64,000 bases of DNA. Origin: JASGDN01 sp049840815. Lineage in GTDB: Bacteria; Chloroflexota; Chloroflexia; Thermomicrobiales; UBA6265. Both the position numbers and the translations under genes were made by a program. A model generated the notes under the pieces. That model ran no database searches. It had not been told where the DNA came from and was given only the letters and a program-made list of their open reading frames with translations. Below, piece by piece: positions 50,087 to 60,015 of the stretch. Positions within the stretch are counted from its first letter, which is position 1. Each line of letters opens with the position of its first letter. Where the stretch lies: positions 185,078 to 249,077 of the forward strand of contig JASGJI010000010.1 of assembly GCA_049840815.1 (NCBI GenBank). The letters are read 5' to 3'.

Positions 50087-50341
50087 CTACTTGATTTTCT
50101 TCACGTATAGCGCGGCATCGTCGTCGACGGTCCATGTCTGGATCTTGATGCCCTGTCCACGCGCAACTCGGGTGAACGAGGCCTTCAGCCCACGAATTGT
50201 TTGCGAGCTATCGGGAGTCACCTTCGCAACCTGACCGTCCTTGATTCCCTGGATAATGCGGAGCGTCTCGGATGCTCCCTTGGAAAGCGCACGGGGAGGA
50301 GCGGGAGCGTCCTTCTCGGCAATGTACTCAACATTCGGCAT
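50087..50341 (-). CDS. Small basic hypothetical protein
   Basis: An 84-residue protein starting MPNVEYIAEKDAPAPP, net basic in its second half (TIRGLKASFTRVARGQGIKIQTW...YVKKIK). AAAGGA lies about 10 bases before ATG 50341, and a strong terminator follows, so it is likely a real gene. The SFTRVARGQGIKI piece suggests a nucleic-acid-binding fold, but I do not recognise the family. It lies 86 bases upstream of acdS on the same strand. Confidence 0.65.
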   Translation of the reverse strand: MPNVEYIAEKDAPAPPRALSKGASETLRIIQGIKDGQVAKVTPDSSQTIRGLKASFTRVARGQGIKIQTWTVDDDAALYVKKIK

Positions 50342-50516
50342 GGGAATGATGTCCTTTCTTGCACATGACGACCTGCGAACCAATCGCGGATGAGTATACA
50401 GGGCGTTTCGTGATTGTGCAGCGCATGGTATCTGGACGTCGTGCATTCATTGCCTAGAGTGACGATGCATGAAGAAGGATGTACGTGGACCTCGCCATAT
50501 TCTGTTCAATGACAGA

Positions 50517-50693
50517 TCAATCGCCCTGATTGCGCGGTGATGATCCTGCGAGCGTATTGTCTCCGGAGCGCGAGCAGACAGCGAGGTGATCATTCGTCCA
50601 CGTTTCCATCAGATAGTATTCCCTGTCATGCACCATACCAACCACGATATCGGACACATCCAGCCGGTCGAGTTGTTTCGTCGAGCGTTTCAT
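50517..50693 (-). CDS. Possible 58-residue hypothetical protein
   Basis: Frame MKRSTKQLDRLDVSDIVVGM... with GAGGT nine bases before its ATG at 50693. The centre (DIVVGMVHDREYYLMETW) looks like a folded sequence, and the end is polar. No family recognised and no clear terminator. A longer open frame extends upstream without support. It could be a shadow of non-coding DNA. Confidence 0.4.
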   Translation of the reverse strand: MKRSTKQLDRLDVSDIVVGMVHDREYYLMETWTNDHLAVCSRSGDNTLAGSSPRNQGD

Positions 50694-51234
50694 TTTCGAT
50701 GACCTCATGCGGTGAGAATCTCCACTCAATGAGGGGATGAGACCACCATCCTGCCCAGCCGAACGACTACGATCGTCCGTTCTCATACACGCATATTTCG
50801 TACGCATCGAGCGAAGGAACGTGAGTCTCCTGGACCGATAGTGTCCGCAGTTTCCTGAGAATTCCCCATACCTATGTGAATCGACCAGGCGCGAGCGACC
50901 ATAGAAACGCTTCCTCTCCTCAGCATTCCGACCAGATCCAGGGGAAGCAATGCGAGTGCTGGCGCACGACACCATCCCTTGCTCGATCGTTCGGCATGGT
51001 GCCGCCTCTGCTCCACCACCAGCCGAAATCTACGCCCATAGGAGGTACGTGTGCGCCGGGACGCGCACCTACCCTGAGGATGTACCGATAGGCCGCCGGC
51101 TATCACCCGGCTCTGGCTGGCCAGATGAGGCTTCCTCATTCGGTCATTCGGTGGCGGGCGCGGGACGACGGTACGTCAGTGCCGCAGTGCAACAAGAGAG
51201 CGGCGGGCAGCCGATATCAGAGCGAGGGACGGAC
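50694..51234. other. 541-bp intergenic region
   Basis: Lower in GC than the surroundings in places (e.g. CATATTTCGTACG near 50789). Open frames cross it on both strands, but none has a start site or recognisable protein. It should contain the promoter of the LURP-one gene. Confidence 0.4.
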
Positions 51235-51762
51235 ATGCTGCGACGAAACAGGCGCGAAGGTGGCATCCTTGGCAATCAGCCGACGGCGAACCGATATCGC
51301 ATGGTCGAGAAGATCGCCGCCATCGGCGACGACTTCTTCATCGAAAATAGCCAGGGTCAGCGGGTCTTCAAGGTCGACGGCAAGGCGCTTCGGCTTCGCG
51401 ATACGTTGATCTTCCGCGACGCGCAGGGTAATGAGCTGTGCAAGATCCAGAGTCGGGTCGCTCGCGTTCGGGAGTCAATGGAAATCGAGGACCCGAACGG
51501 GCATCGGATCGCGATGGTACACAAGGCGATGATCTCGCCTTTGCGCGACCGCTTCGTTGCCAAGATCGGGGACGGCCCGGATCTGGAGATTCAAGGCAAT
51601 ATCCTGGCTCATGAATACCGGATCGGAAATGTGGCGACGGTCTCCCGCAAATGGTTCCGTATCCGGGACTCCTACGGGGTCGAGGTTGAAGCGGGCCAGA
51701 ACGATATCCTTGTCCTCGCGATCACGGTCTGTATCGACCAGATGACGAGCGACGTCGCATAG
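51235..51762 (+). CDS. LURP-one-related protein (tubby-like / scramblase fold)
   Basis: A 175-residue protein matching the LURP-one family (PF04525): RYRMVEKIAAIGDDFFIENSQGQ, VFKVDGKALRLRDTLIFRD, ELCKIQSRV, MEIEDPNG, IQGNILAHEYRIGN and IAVTV-type C-terminal ITVCIDQM. The fold is a beta-barrel around one helix, as in tubby proteins and phospholipid scramblases; bacterial members have no settled role, possibly membrane sensing. ATG 51235 follows GAGGGA. It is the last intact gene before the IS remnant. Confidence 0.87.
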   Translation: MLRRNRREGGILGNQPTANRYRMVEKIAAIGDDFFIENSQGQRVFKVDGKALRLRDTLIFRDAQGNELCKIQSRVARVRESMEIEDPNGHRIAMVHKAMISPLRDRFVAKIGDGPDLEIQGNILAHEYRIGNVATVSRKWFRIRDSYGVEVEAGQNDILVLAITVCIDQMTSDVA

Positions 51763-51947
51763 GATCCATCTTCCATCACTGACGCTGGGCGATGAGGAGA
51801 TCATCAAGGGAAGGTGGCTCGGACACACCGGGCGATGCCTTCCGCGATGATCTCCTTGTGGCGTCTCCAGGCTCACCCTTGTCTCACAAGAATACTGCGC
51901 GCTGTTCGAACATACCCCTTCGCGGCAAATCAGGACTTCCTGCGAGC

Positions 51948-52808
51948 ATGGCCGTAACCGTGATCAGCCTGGGTCCTCTCCTCGACCTGGATCTGATCGA
52001 ACCGGGCTTCGATGCGAGCACCTTCAGCAAGAACCGGGAACGGCTGCTGACGTATGACGTGGCCCGGATCGTCTTCGATGCGGTCGTTGCGGAAGCCAAC
52101 CGGGAGCACCTGATCAGCCGCGACCGCTTCCGTGTTGACGGCACCATGATCGCGGCCGCCGCCAGCATGAAGAGCGTCCGCAAGCGCGATGGCGATCCCA
52201 CGCCACCACCGGACGACCCGGGCAACCCGGATGTCTCGTTCCGGAACGAACGTCGCACCAATGCGACCCATGCCAGCACGACTGATCCGGAGGCGCGGCT
52301 GTACCGGAAGGGGAAAGGTCAGGCGGCGACCCTCGCCTTCCTCGGCCATACCCTGATGGAGAACCGGCACGGACTGCTCGTCGACATCACGGTCACCGCC
52401 GCCACTGGCACGGCAGAGCGGGACGCCGCGCTCGCGATGGTCGACCGGATGCGGGATCGTGGCGGACAGCCAGTCTCCGTCGGGGCGGACAAGGGCTATG
52501 ACACGCAGGGGTTCGTGGCGGCGCTGACCGACCGGGACATCCAGCCGCACCTTGCGCAGAACGCCTACGACACCGGCAAGGCACGACGCTCGAGCGCGGT
52601 CTCCGACGACGTGGCAGCCACTCCTGAGTACGCCATCAGTCAACGCAAGCGGAAGCTGATCGAAGAGGGATTCGGCTGGATGAAGACGATCGGGGGCCTC
52701 CGGCGCACGCGGTATCGGGGGATTGCTCGCACGCAGATGAGCGCGTATCTGACGGCGACCGCGTACAACCTGCTCCGGATCAGTCGGCTTCTTCCGGTCG
52801 GAGCCTGA
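51948..52808 (+). pseudogene. IS5/IS1182-type transposase, N-terminus lost
   Basis: DDE transposase remnant. Homology to the common IS5/IS1182-like transposases begins at about 51984 (DLIEPGFDASTFSKNRERLL) and runs to the end (AYNLLRISRLL). The catalytic triad is visible: Asp in RFRVDGTM, Asp in GADKGYDT and Glu in RKLIEEGFGWMKT. The N-terminal DUF772 region of about 90-100 residues that precedes STFSKNR in complete copies is missing, and the upstream sequence is unrelated. An ATG at 51948 could still start a product, but it would lack the DNA-binding part. Confidence 0.85.
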
Positions 52809-52975
52809 TCTCCCGGCGCGGAACGCCCCACACTCCCGGGCCAATCGCCCTCCAGCGCAGGATCGATCCGCTCCTGAGAGCCCGTCGATTCCAGCCTGCT
52901 GGTGCGAACGGAACGGTTGAGGGGTGATTCGCGTCCGCTCCGGACACGAATCACCCCTTTTTCAGCAGCCTGCTA
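51950..52975 (+). mobile_element. Insertion sequence remnant (right end present, left end absent)
   Basis: Covers the truncated transposase and the right end of the element. After the gene come the hairpin at 52920-52958 and TTTTTCAGCAGCCTGCTA, which looks like the terminal inverted repeat of this IS group. No matching left repeat was found before 51950, so the left end has been deleted. CTAG (52973-52976) sits at the boundary and may be the target site. The next base begins SulP homology. Confidence 0.75.
52920..52962 (+). terminator. Hairpin at the IS right end
   Basis: AGGGGTGATTCGCGTCCG (52920-52937) pairs, with one mismatch, with 52941-52958, followed by five T. Confidence 0.8.
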
Positions 52976-54505
52976 GGCACGTCGCGCCAACTCTCGTACG
53001 GCGTTACCTCCGCGCTGTCGATCATGGTGGCAGGCACACTGGGCGCGATGACGTTCACGGACAGCGCGCACTACGCCGGCGCCGCGGCATTTGTCGCGAT
53101 CGCCTCGGGGGTGATGGCGTTGCTGGCCTGGGTATTCCGCCTTGGCATCATCGCCAACTTCGTCTCGGAGACGGTGCTCGTCGGGTTCTCCGCCGGTGCG
53201 GCGCTCTTCATCGGCTCCAGCCAGGTGTCGAAGCTCTTCGGCATCCACGGAGTGCAGGGGAATTTCTTCGAGCGCATATGGAACGTGATTCGCCATCTTG
53301 GCGAAACGAATGGTTGGGCCCTTGGAGTCGGGGCTGGATCGCTGCTGCTGCTGGTGCTGCTGGAGACGCGCGTGCCCCGATTGCCAGGTGCGCTGTTCGT
53401 GGTGATTCTCTCGATCCTCGTGATGTGGCTGTCCGATCTGGAGGAGCGTGGTGTCGAAACGGCCGGCAAACTGGCACAGGGATTGCCGACGTTTGGCGTG
53501 CCCCGTGTCGATAGCGCGGATATTCCTTCGTTGCTTGGGCTGGCGTTCGGCGTCTTCCTCCTGTCGTACGTGGAAGGGATTGGCGTTGCCAAGACCCTCG
53601 CTGCTCGACACAAGCAGAAAGTCGAGCCGAACCAGGAGTTGCTGGCGAATGGCGTCGCGAATCTTGCCACCGGACTCTTTCATGGCTACTCCGTTGGCGG
53701 CAGCATGTCGCGCTCGGCCGTCAACGAGTCTGCGGGGGCCGTCACTCCTGCCTGTGGCGCGATTACCGCGGTGCTGCTGGGGGTGATCCTGCTTGCCTTC
53801 ACCGGGCCGTTCCAGTACCTGCCGGAAGCAACCCTGGCGGCGATCGTGTTGATGGCGGTTCGCCATCTGTTCGATGCCAAGTCAATCCGGCGAATCTGGG
53901 AGCTGGATCATCAGGAGTTCATCGCTGCATTTGCGACGTTCATGGGGGTGCTGGCGTTCGGTATGCTGGAAGGCATCCTCATCGGCGTCGGTATGACCTT
54001 CCTGCTGCTGCTCCGGCGCATCTCTGCACCGCAGACCTCGCTGCTCGGGCGCCGGCCGGGAACCGAGGACTTCGTCGCCCTCTCCCGCAACCCTGAAGCG
54101 GAGCCGCTGGACCGAACGCTCATCTTCCGGGCGGATTCGGGGTGGTTCTATGCCAACGCTCCGGTGATGGAGGTGCGCCTGACCGAGGCGATGGAGGCTA
54201 TGCCCGAACCGCCATCATTGGTGATAATCGACATGGCAACAGCGCCAATGGTCGATCTCGGTGTGATGGACACGCTCGCTGAACTCAGCGAGGATCTTCA
54301 TCATCGGGGAGTGCGTCTCGAATTCGCGTATGTCTATGCTGCGGTGGCCGAGCGGCTCCAACGCTACAGCGATGTATTCGCGACGGTCCATCCGAACGAG
54401 TCGATCGATGCGATTCTCGATCGTATCAAGGAGCAGGGCCATGGGAATGACGCGCAAGGCGCTCGCGCGATGGCAGCCGAAGGTGTGGAGCGACGCGATG
54501 AATAA
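52976..54505 (+). pseudogene. SulP-family anion permease, N-terminus removed by IS
   Basis: Sulfate/bicarbonate-type permease relic. Reading from the IS edge the frame gives GTSRQLSYGVTSALSIMVAGT, which is the conserved SulP stretch normally near residue 90, so about 90 residues with the first two or three membrane helices are lost. Downstream are the remaining helices (VSETVLVGFSAGAALFIGSSQV; YVEGIGVAKTLAA; HGYSVGGSMSRSAVNESAGA) and a C-terminal STAS domain (residues after RTLIFRADSGWFYANA). ATG 53024 is in frame but has no ribosome-binding site. The stop overlaps the next gene. Confidence 0.88.
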
Positions 54506-56558
54506 CGGGTGGCCGGAAGCTAGCCCGACATCCAGTAAGGGAGCACGTTCGGCTGGGTGGTTAGTGAGCATCGTCCTGGTGCTGCTCGTCCTGCCGTTGT
54601 TGACGGTGCCTTCGGCATTCGCCCAAACGCCGGATGCTTCGCCGGGAACGGCGATCCCGGGCGACGGCACCCCTGCGGCGGCACCCCCTGCAGATGCCAC
54701 GCCAGTCGGCGCAGCATCGACCGCGTCTTCACCGGAGCAACAGCTCATTGAGAAGTACGCCCCGATCATGGCGCTCAAGGACCAGACGTCGGTCTGCGAT
54801 ACCGACGGCGAGCCGTATTTTCCGGTTGCGGTTGAGGCAGTGCTTGGCGATCCTACCGTCGCGCTCAAGCGAGCGACAGGCTCGTCATCCGAGTCGGACC
54901 AGGTTGTGAAGACCGCGCCTACCGCCCAGGATCTCTTTGCCAAGGGTGACGGGTATTACCTCGATCTCCCCGGGAATCCCCGCAAACCGGGATGCGACTA
55001 CGCGACATGGTTCGCGGAACGCAAGGACCATCTCACGCCGACGACCTACGCGCATATCGTCAGCGATGGGTCCGGAAGGCTGGCGCTCCAGTACTGGTTC
55101 TATTACGTCTTCAACGACTTCAATAACAAGCACGAATCCGACTGGGAGATGATACAGATCCTGTTCCCGGTCGGCACGGTTGAGGAAGCGCTCACCACCG
55201 ATCCGGTCCAGGTAGCCTTCGCCCAGCATGGGGGAGGGGAGACTGCCGCATGGACCTCAAGCAAGCTCCAGCGGCAGGATACACACCCCATTGTCTACGC
55301 CGCGGCCGGCTCGCACGCCAGCCAGTATGGCAATGCCACCTGGCTTGGGTGGGGGGAGAATGGAACCGGCTTCGGGTGTGACATCACCACCGCCCCGTCG
55401 CATCTCGTTCCGCTGACGCCGGTTCTGCTTCCGAACAAGGTCACCGATCCTGCCAGCCCATTTGCCTGGCTCACCTATACCGGACGTTGGGGTGAGCGCA
55501 AGAGCGGCGAATACAACGGTCCGACGGGGCCGAACACCAAGAAGCAGTGGACCAGCCCGTTCCTCTGGCAGGCCGGATTGCGCGACTCCAGTATCGAAGT
55601 GCCTGGCGCGAAGACCTTCGGGCCGGCGCCGACAGGGGTTTTCTGCACGTTGTCCGGGGAGGGCTCGGCGATCTTCACCCGGATCGGGGAGAACCCGATG
55701 CTGCTGGTCGCCACGGCGGTCGGTATCCTTGCCGTCATCACCGTCCTGCTGCGCTATAGCTGGGGATTGGTGCGGCTTGCTATGCGGGTCTACCGACTGC
55801 GCTGGCGAACCTTTGCCGTTATTGGGCTCCTGCTGATTCCCATTGGCATTCTGTTCAATGGGTTCCAGTATCTGCTGGGACACTATCCGCCGGGCAGCGT
55901 CATCATATCGGTGATGGACAAGAGTCCGGGATCCTATTTCGCGGTCGCGTTACTGGTCGGGATTCTCCAGCATCTCGTCGGCCTGGTAGTGGTCGGTCCG
56001 GCCGTCATCGAGACGTACGACGAGATGGAGCGTAATGAACAGCTCTCCGCCATCGATGCCTATCAGCGGGTGATCCGGCAGTTCCGGCAGCTAGTCGGTC
56101 CGGTCCTGAAGTCTTCTGTCATCGTGGTCATCCTCAGCTTGACCGTGATCGGCATTCCCGTCGCGCTCTGGCTGCTGGTTCGCTGGTACTTCATCCCACA
56201 AGCGGTGATGCTCGATGACCAGCAGGGCGGGGCTGCCCGGGCCACGAGCGCCAAGGCAGTCGATGGGCATTGGCTCTCTTCCGCCCTGAAACTGATCCTG
56301 CTGGCGATCATCGGCGCGGCGCCGGGCGCCTTCGTTGGCCTGATCCTGCTCATCTTCGGTTCGGCCAGCGTCCAGACAACCAACGTCGTCAGCAGCCTGA
56401 TCTATGCGGTGGCCCTGCCGTTCTCCATCCTGGGCACCACGATCCTCTACCGCCAGCATCAGGGGCGTCCGATCACGCCGCTTCGCCAGCAAGGAACATC
56501 GACTGACGTCCGGAATGCGGCTGGGGACGGGGACATTGCGCCTCGCCCCATAGGATAG
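54498..56558 (+). CDS. Vps62-like exported domain with multi-pass membrane C-terminus
   Basis: A 686-residue protein. Residues ~20-45 form a signal/anchor (VSIVLVLLVLPLLTVPSAFAQ), then an Ala/Pro-rich linker, then a domain resembling fungal Vps62 (YAPIMALKD; LQYWFYYVFNDFNNKHESDWEMIQI; AAGSHASQYG), predicted to lie outside the membrane. From ~residue 395 come about six hydrophobic segments (LLVATAVGILAVITVLL; FAVIGLLLIPIGILF; YFAVALLVGILQHLVGLVVVG, and others). ATG 54498 follows GGAG and overlaps the SulP stop. Function unknown; its layout suggests a surface or envelope role. Confidence 0.75.
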   Translation: MNNGWPEASPTSSKGARSAGWLVSIVLVLLVLPLLTVPSAFAQTPDASPGTAIPGDGTPAAAPPADATPVGAASTASSPEQQLIEKYAPIMALKDQTSVCDTDGEPYFPVAVEAVLGDPTVALKRATGSSSESDQVVKTAPTAQDLFAKGDGYYLDLPGNPRKPGCDYATWFAERKDHLTPTTYAHIVSDGSGRLALQYWFYYVFNDFNNKHESDWEMIQILFPVGTVEEALTTDPVQVAFAQHGGGETAAWTSSKLQRQDTHPIVYAAAGSHASQYGNATWLGWGENGTGFGCDITTAPSHLVPLTPVLLPNKVTDPASPFAWLTYTGRWGERKSGEYNGPTGPNTKKQWTSPFLWQAGLRDSSIEVPGAKTFGPAPTGVFCTLSGEGSAIFTRIGENPMLLVATAVGILAVITVLLRYSWGLVRLAMRVYRLRWRTFAVIGLLLIPIGILFNGFQYLLGHYPPGSVIISVMDKSPGSYFAVALLVGILQHLVGLVVVGPAVIETYDEMERNEQLSAIDAYQRVIRQFRQLVGPVLKSSVIVVILSLTVIGIPVALWLLVRWYFIPQAVMLDDQQGGAARATSAKAVDGHWLSSALKLILLAIIGAAPGAFVGLILLIFGSASVQTTNVVSSLIYAVALPFSILGTTILYRQHQGRPITPLRQQGTSTDVRNAAGDGDIAPRPIG

Positions 56559-56616
56559 GCCCCCTGGAATCATGGCAGGGAACTGCCCAAGCGATCACGA
56601 CAAGGAGCATCGTCCC

Positions 56617-58191
56617 ATGGTGGACTCCGAACACACCTCTCCTTATCAGGACATGCTGGAGGCCTGGCGGGCTTTTCAGGAACGGTTCCCCGTCATTCCT
56701 ACGGCTTATTCACTGGACGGCCGACGGTTTTCCTTCAACGCCCCGTTGGGACTCGATCTTGGGCCGGGACGCTATGTGCGACTGCAACCGCGGGGCTCTC
56801 AGGCGTTCATCGCCCAGGTCCTCGAATCCGAGGTGGAGCGCCTGGAGAGTACCGAAGTCAGCATCGACAACGCGGGCGATCAGGGGATTGCGGTGCCAGG
56901 GATGGCTTTGGGTGAGGCCAGGCTGCGTCTGCGCCGGAACGGATTGCGTGGATCGGGCATCATCCTTGGACTGATCGGGAACGATTCGAAGGGGCAGCCA
57001 GGTCCATTCGACGATGCCTCCATCCAGGTGGCCACCGCCCATGAGGTCGAAGACCTCTTTCGTTCATGGAGCCAGGCTCGACCGACCGTGACCATCGGCA
57101 GCGTCATGCTGCCCGATGGCGTGATGCCCGGCACCATCGAACCGGGTGGATTCAACCGGCATACCTTCCTTTGTGGCCAGTCTGGATCGGGGAAGACCTA
57201 TTCCCTTGGCGTCGTGCTGGAACAGTTGCTCCTTCATACCGATCTGCGTATCGCGATTCTTGATCCGAATGCGGATTTCGTTCACCTGAATGTCCTCCGC
57301 GACCCGGAACACGCTGGTGATATCGAGCGGCGCTATCTCGAACGGGCGAACGCGCTCCACGTCTATCGGTCCGGGGCGACAGAGGGGGGCGAACAACCAC
57401 TTCGGATCCACTTCAGCGATCTTTCCGCTACCGACCAGGCGATGGTGCTCCAGCTCGATCCGCTCGCCAACCGCGAGGAATACCACGCTTTCCGCAAGGC
57501 GGCGCGGTCATTCGGTGAGCAGACCTATGGCGTGGACGACCTCCGGCGCGTCTTGAGCGAGGAACTCAGCGATGCCTCGCACGATGTCACCTTGCGACTG
57601 GCCAACCTCGGTATCGACGACTGGGATGTCTGGGCTGCTCCTGAGGAGTCGTCGCTAGCCGATCTGCTCACCGTCAGGTGGCGCGCAGCAGACCTCGATG
57701 TCAGCCGGTTTGCCAACCCAATCGAACGCTCTGTCGTCTCGCTGGCGATGGTCCGCCATTTCTGGAGGCTGCGGGAGACACGCAACCCTGTGCTGATCGT
57801 CGTGGATGAGGCACACAACATCTGCCCAGCGGTTCCGGAAAATGCCGTCCAGCAGGCCGCGACCGACCTGCTGGTGACCATCGCGGCAGAAGGGCGGAAG
57901 TACGGCCTGTATCTCCTTATCTCGACGCAGCGCCCCGACAAGATTCATCCGAACGTCCTGTCGCAATGTGACAACCTGATGCTCATGCGCATGAACTCGC
58001 AGGCTGATCTCGACGATCTGGCGACCGTCTTCTCCTTCGTTCCGAAGGGTATGCTGGACAAGGCCGCCACCTTCCAGCAGGGGGAGGCGCTCTTCGCGGG
58101 CAAGATCGTTCCCGCCCCACGCATGATGCGGGTCGGTGGCCGCTACTCCGCCGAGGGTGGGGCTGATATCCCGACAACCTGGGCCGGCTAA
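56617..58191 (+). CDS. HerA/FtsK-type AAA+ ATPase
   Basis: A 524-residue ATPase with the HerA-like DUF87 core. An N-terminal domain (residues ~20-170) precedes Walker A GQSGSGKTYSLG (~188-195), AILDPNADFVHLN, Walker B VLIVVDEAHNICP, and the sensor-like STQRPDKIHPNVLSQCDNLMLMRMNSQADLDDL. Archaeal HerA pairs with NurA nuclease in DNA end resection; bacterial relatives are often paired with defence nucleases, but here neighbours are membrane proteins and no NurA or Sir2-like gene is seen. ATG 56617 follows AAGGAG at 9 bases. Confidence 0.85.
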   Translation: MVDSEHTSPYQDMLEAWRAFQERFPVIPTAYSLDGRRFSFNAPLGLDLGPGRYVRLQPRGSQAFIAQVLESEVERLESTEVSIDNAGDQGIAVPGMALGEARLRLRRNGLRGSGIILGLIGNDSKGQPGPFDDASIQVATAHEVEDLFRSWSQARPTVTIGSVMLPDGVMPGTIEPGGFNRHTFLCGQSGSGKTYSLGVVLEQLLLHTDLRIAILDPNADFVHLNVLRDPEHAGDIERRYLERANALHVYRSGATEGGEQPLRIHFSDLSATDQAMVLQLDPLANREEYHAFRKAARSFGEQTYGVDDLRRVLSEELSDASHDVTLRLANLGIDDWDVWAAPEESSLADLLTVRWRAADLDVSRFANPIERSVVSLAMVRHFWRLRETRNPVLIVVDEAHNICPAVPENAVQQAATDLLVTIAAEGRKYGLYLLISTQRPDKIHPNVLSQCDNLMLMRMNSQADLDDLATVFSFVPKGMLDKAATFQQGEALFAGKIVPAPRMMRVGGRYSAEGGADIPTTWAG

Positions 58192-58219
58192 CACCCACGA
58201 ACAAGGGAGACTCCGCAGC

Positions 58220-59502
58220 ATGACTCCGGTCGGTTTGAGGCGCCTGAGGCACATACTGTCGACCTCGCCCTGGCTTATCCTGGCGATGATCGTCGCCGGA
58301 TCTGCCCTGGTTGCCCTCGGTCTGCTCCGGCTCGATCATGCGTTGCAGATCGAGCCGAAGCCATCATAACCATGGTTGTACGGCGGGACGGCGGATTCGG
58401 CGATCAGCCTGTTGTCGGCGGCTGCGTCATCGGCCATCACCGTCGCCGGGGTTGTCTTCTCGGCGACGATCGTGACGATGCAGCTGGCGTCCAGCCAGTG
58501 CACTCCGCGCGTCATCGAGCCGCTCTCGCGCCGCTGGTATCTGCAGATCGTCCTCGGCATCTTCGTGGGGACATTCATCTATTCGCTTGTGGTGTTGCGG
58601 CCGGCAAGCGGCCAGGAGCCGGAGTTCGTCCCCGTGCTCTCGGTGACGTTCTGTGTGCTCTACTCGGTCGCCGCCGTGGGGGTGATGCTTTACTACACGT
58701 CATACTCGATGCGATCGTTGCAGCCGAGCTCCCTGATTGATTCGGCCGCTCGGGAGACGATCACGATTCTGGGACATCGCCTCGTCGAACGGACGCGCCA
58801 CCCTGCCGGGATCACGGAGTTGGCCGTTCCGGTCATGGAGGGTGAACCATGGCGGATGTTGGTCGAGACGCCAGGATTCGTGCAACGGGTGCGCCTGGAG
58901 CAGGTGCTGGCCCTGGCGCGACAGCACGATCTTGTCGTGCGCATGGATGGTCACTTTGGGGCGTACATCCTGCGCGGAGAATCGGTCATCTCGGTCTGGC
59001 CAGCGGCGGCGTGTACGCCGACGGTGCAGGCGACGCTGCGCCGGACCGTTGTCCTGGGACCTGAACGAACAGCGGACCAGGATATCGAGTATGGCGTTCG
59101 CCGGGTGGCGGACATCCTCCTGAAAGCGCTGTCACCGGCGATCAATGACCCATGAATCGGCTGTGTGACCTGATCGTCCCGCTGGCGGCCGGGGATGACG
59201 CCATGGTGCATCAGGTGGATGATCGCGGGACGGTCCGCATCGTCTGGCAAGCAGACCAACTCGCCCGGTGCGTGAGCACAGCCTTTGGGCAACTGCGCTT
59301 CTCCATCGGCCAGGACGTTCATCTCATGCTCTACAATCTCGACTTGCTGGAGCGAACAACCCGCCTCGTGAGCCCGGATCTGCGGGGGCCGATTCTTCGT
59401 GAGGCGGCTAAGCTCCGGGTGGTAAGCCTGGAGACCATCCGGGAGCCGGACGACCGCGCACGGGTCGAGCGCGCGGCTGCGTGGATCGATGACGCTGCCT
59501 GA
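58220..59502 (+). pseudogene. DUF2254 membrane protein with stop and frameshift
   Basis: Membrane protein of the DUF2254 family, broken twice. ATG 58220 (behind AAGGGAG) opens the first helix (SPWLILAMIVAGSALVAL); an in-frame TAA at 58367-58369 interrupts, and the same frame goes on with PWLYGGTADSAISLL, ITVAGVVFSATIVTMQLASSQCTPRV and LKALSPAINDP. At 59153 a TGA ends it; homology resumes from 59152 in another frame (NRLCDLIVPLAAG ... HLMLYNLDLLE ... ARVERAAAWI). The expected T-T-A after NDP is missing, so a short deletion is likely. The family's function is unknown. Confidence 0.85.
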
Positions 59503-59739
59503 GGATGATGAGCGACCTGCGGAGCATAGCCATGGAGGTGTGACCACGTGCCTTGAGGTGGCGAGTGTTTCAGGAACATAGGGCGGACGGGCGCGCGAAC
59601 AATTCTCACCGCATAGGAATGTCTGGCCGAGTTGGCAGAACTCGCCAAGCAGGTTCGAGCAATCCGTCCAGTCTCGGCGATCTTCGCAGCGTTTCCTGCC
59701 ATTGATGACCGCGTGTTTCCAAGGCGGTGGAGATTCACC

Positions 59740-60015
59740 ATGACCAGGTCTCGTTTCACGTTCCCATACAGTCACGCATTCAACGGTGGACATCTCATCG
59801 CTGTGATTGGGGACGATCCCACGGAGCCAACCTGCCTGGTTGAGTTTGCCGACGGGACGACGGTGATTGGCGAGATGCTGCGATCTGGCATGACCTGGGC
59901 TGAGGTCACTATCCCCGAATACGTCACGGCAAAGGGGACGGTCGTGTCGGCCAAGACCTGGTGCATCACACGGCACGCCAACGACTTGCGATGGCAGTCC
60001 CGGCTGCTGGAATGA
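59740..60015 (+). CDS. Small hypothetical protein
   Basis: A 91-residue protein (MTRSRFTFPYSHAFNGGHLI...). GTGGAG lies 7 bases before ATG 59740. The sequence is soluble, beta-rich in appearance (TCLVEFADGTTVIGEMLRSGMTWAEVTIP), and may form a small barrel; I do not recognise it. It stands between the DUF2254 relic and the ABC transporter, with gaps of more than 230 bases on both sides. Confidence 0.55.
   Translation: MTRSRFTFPYSHAFNGGHLIAVIGDDPTEPTCLVEFADGTTVIGEMLRSGMTWAEVTIPEYVTAKGTVVSAKTWCITRHANDLRWQSRLLE

Noticed and set aside
56617..58191. HerA-type ATPase as the core of an anti-phage defence system.
   Set aside because: No NurA, Sir2, DUF4297 or other effector gene is adjacent; the neighbours are membrane proteins.
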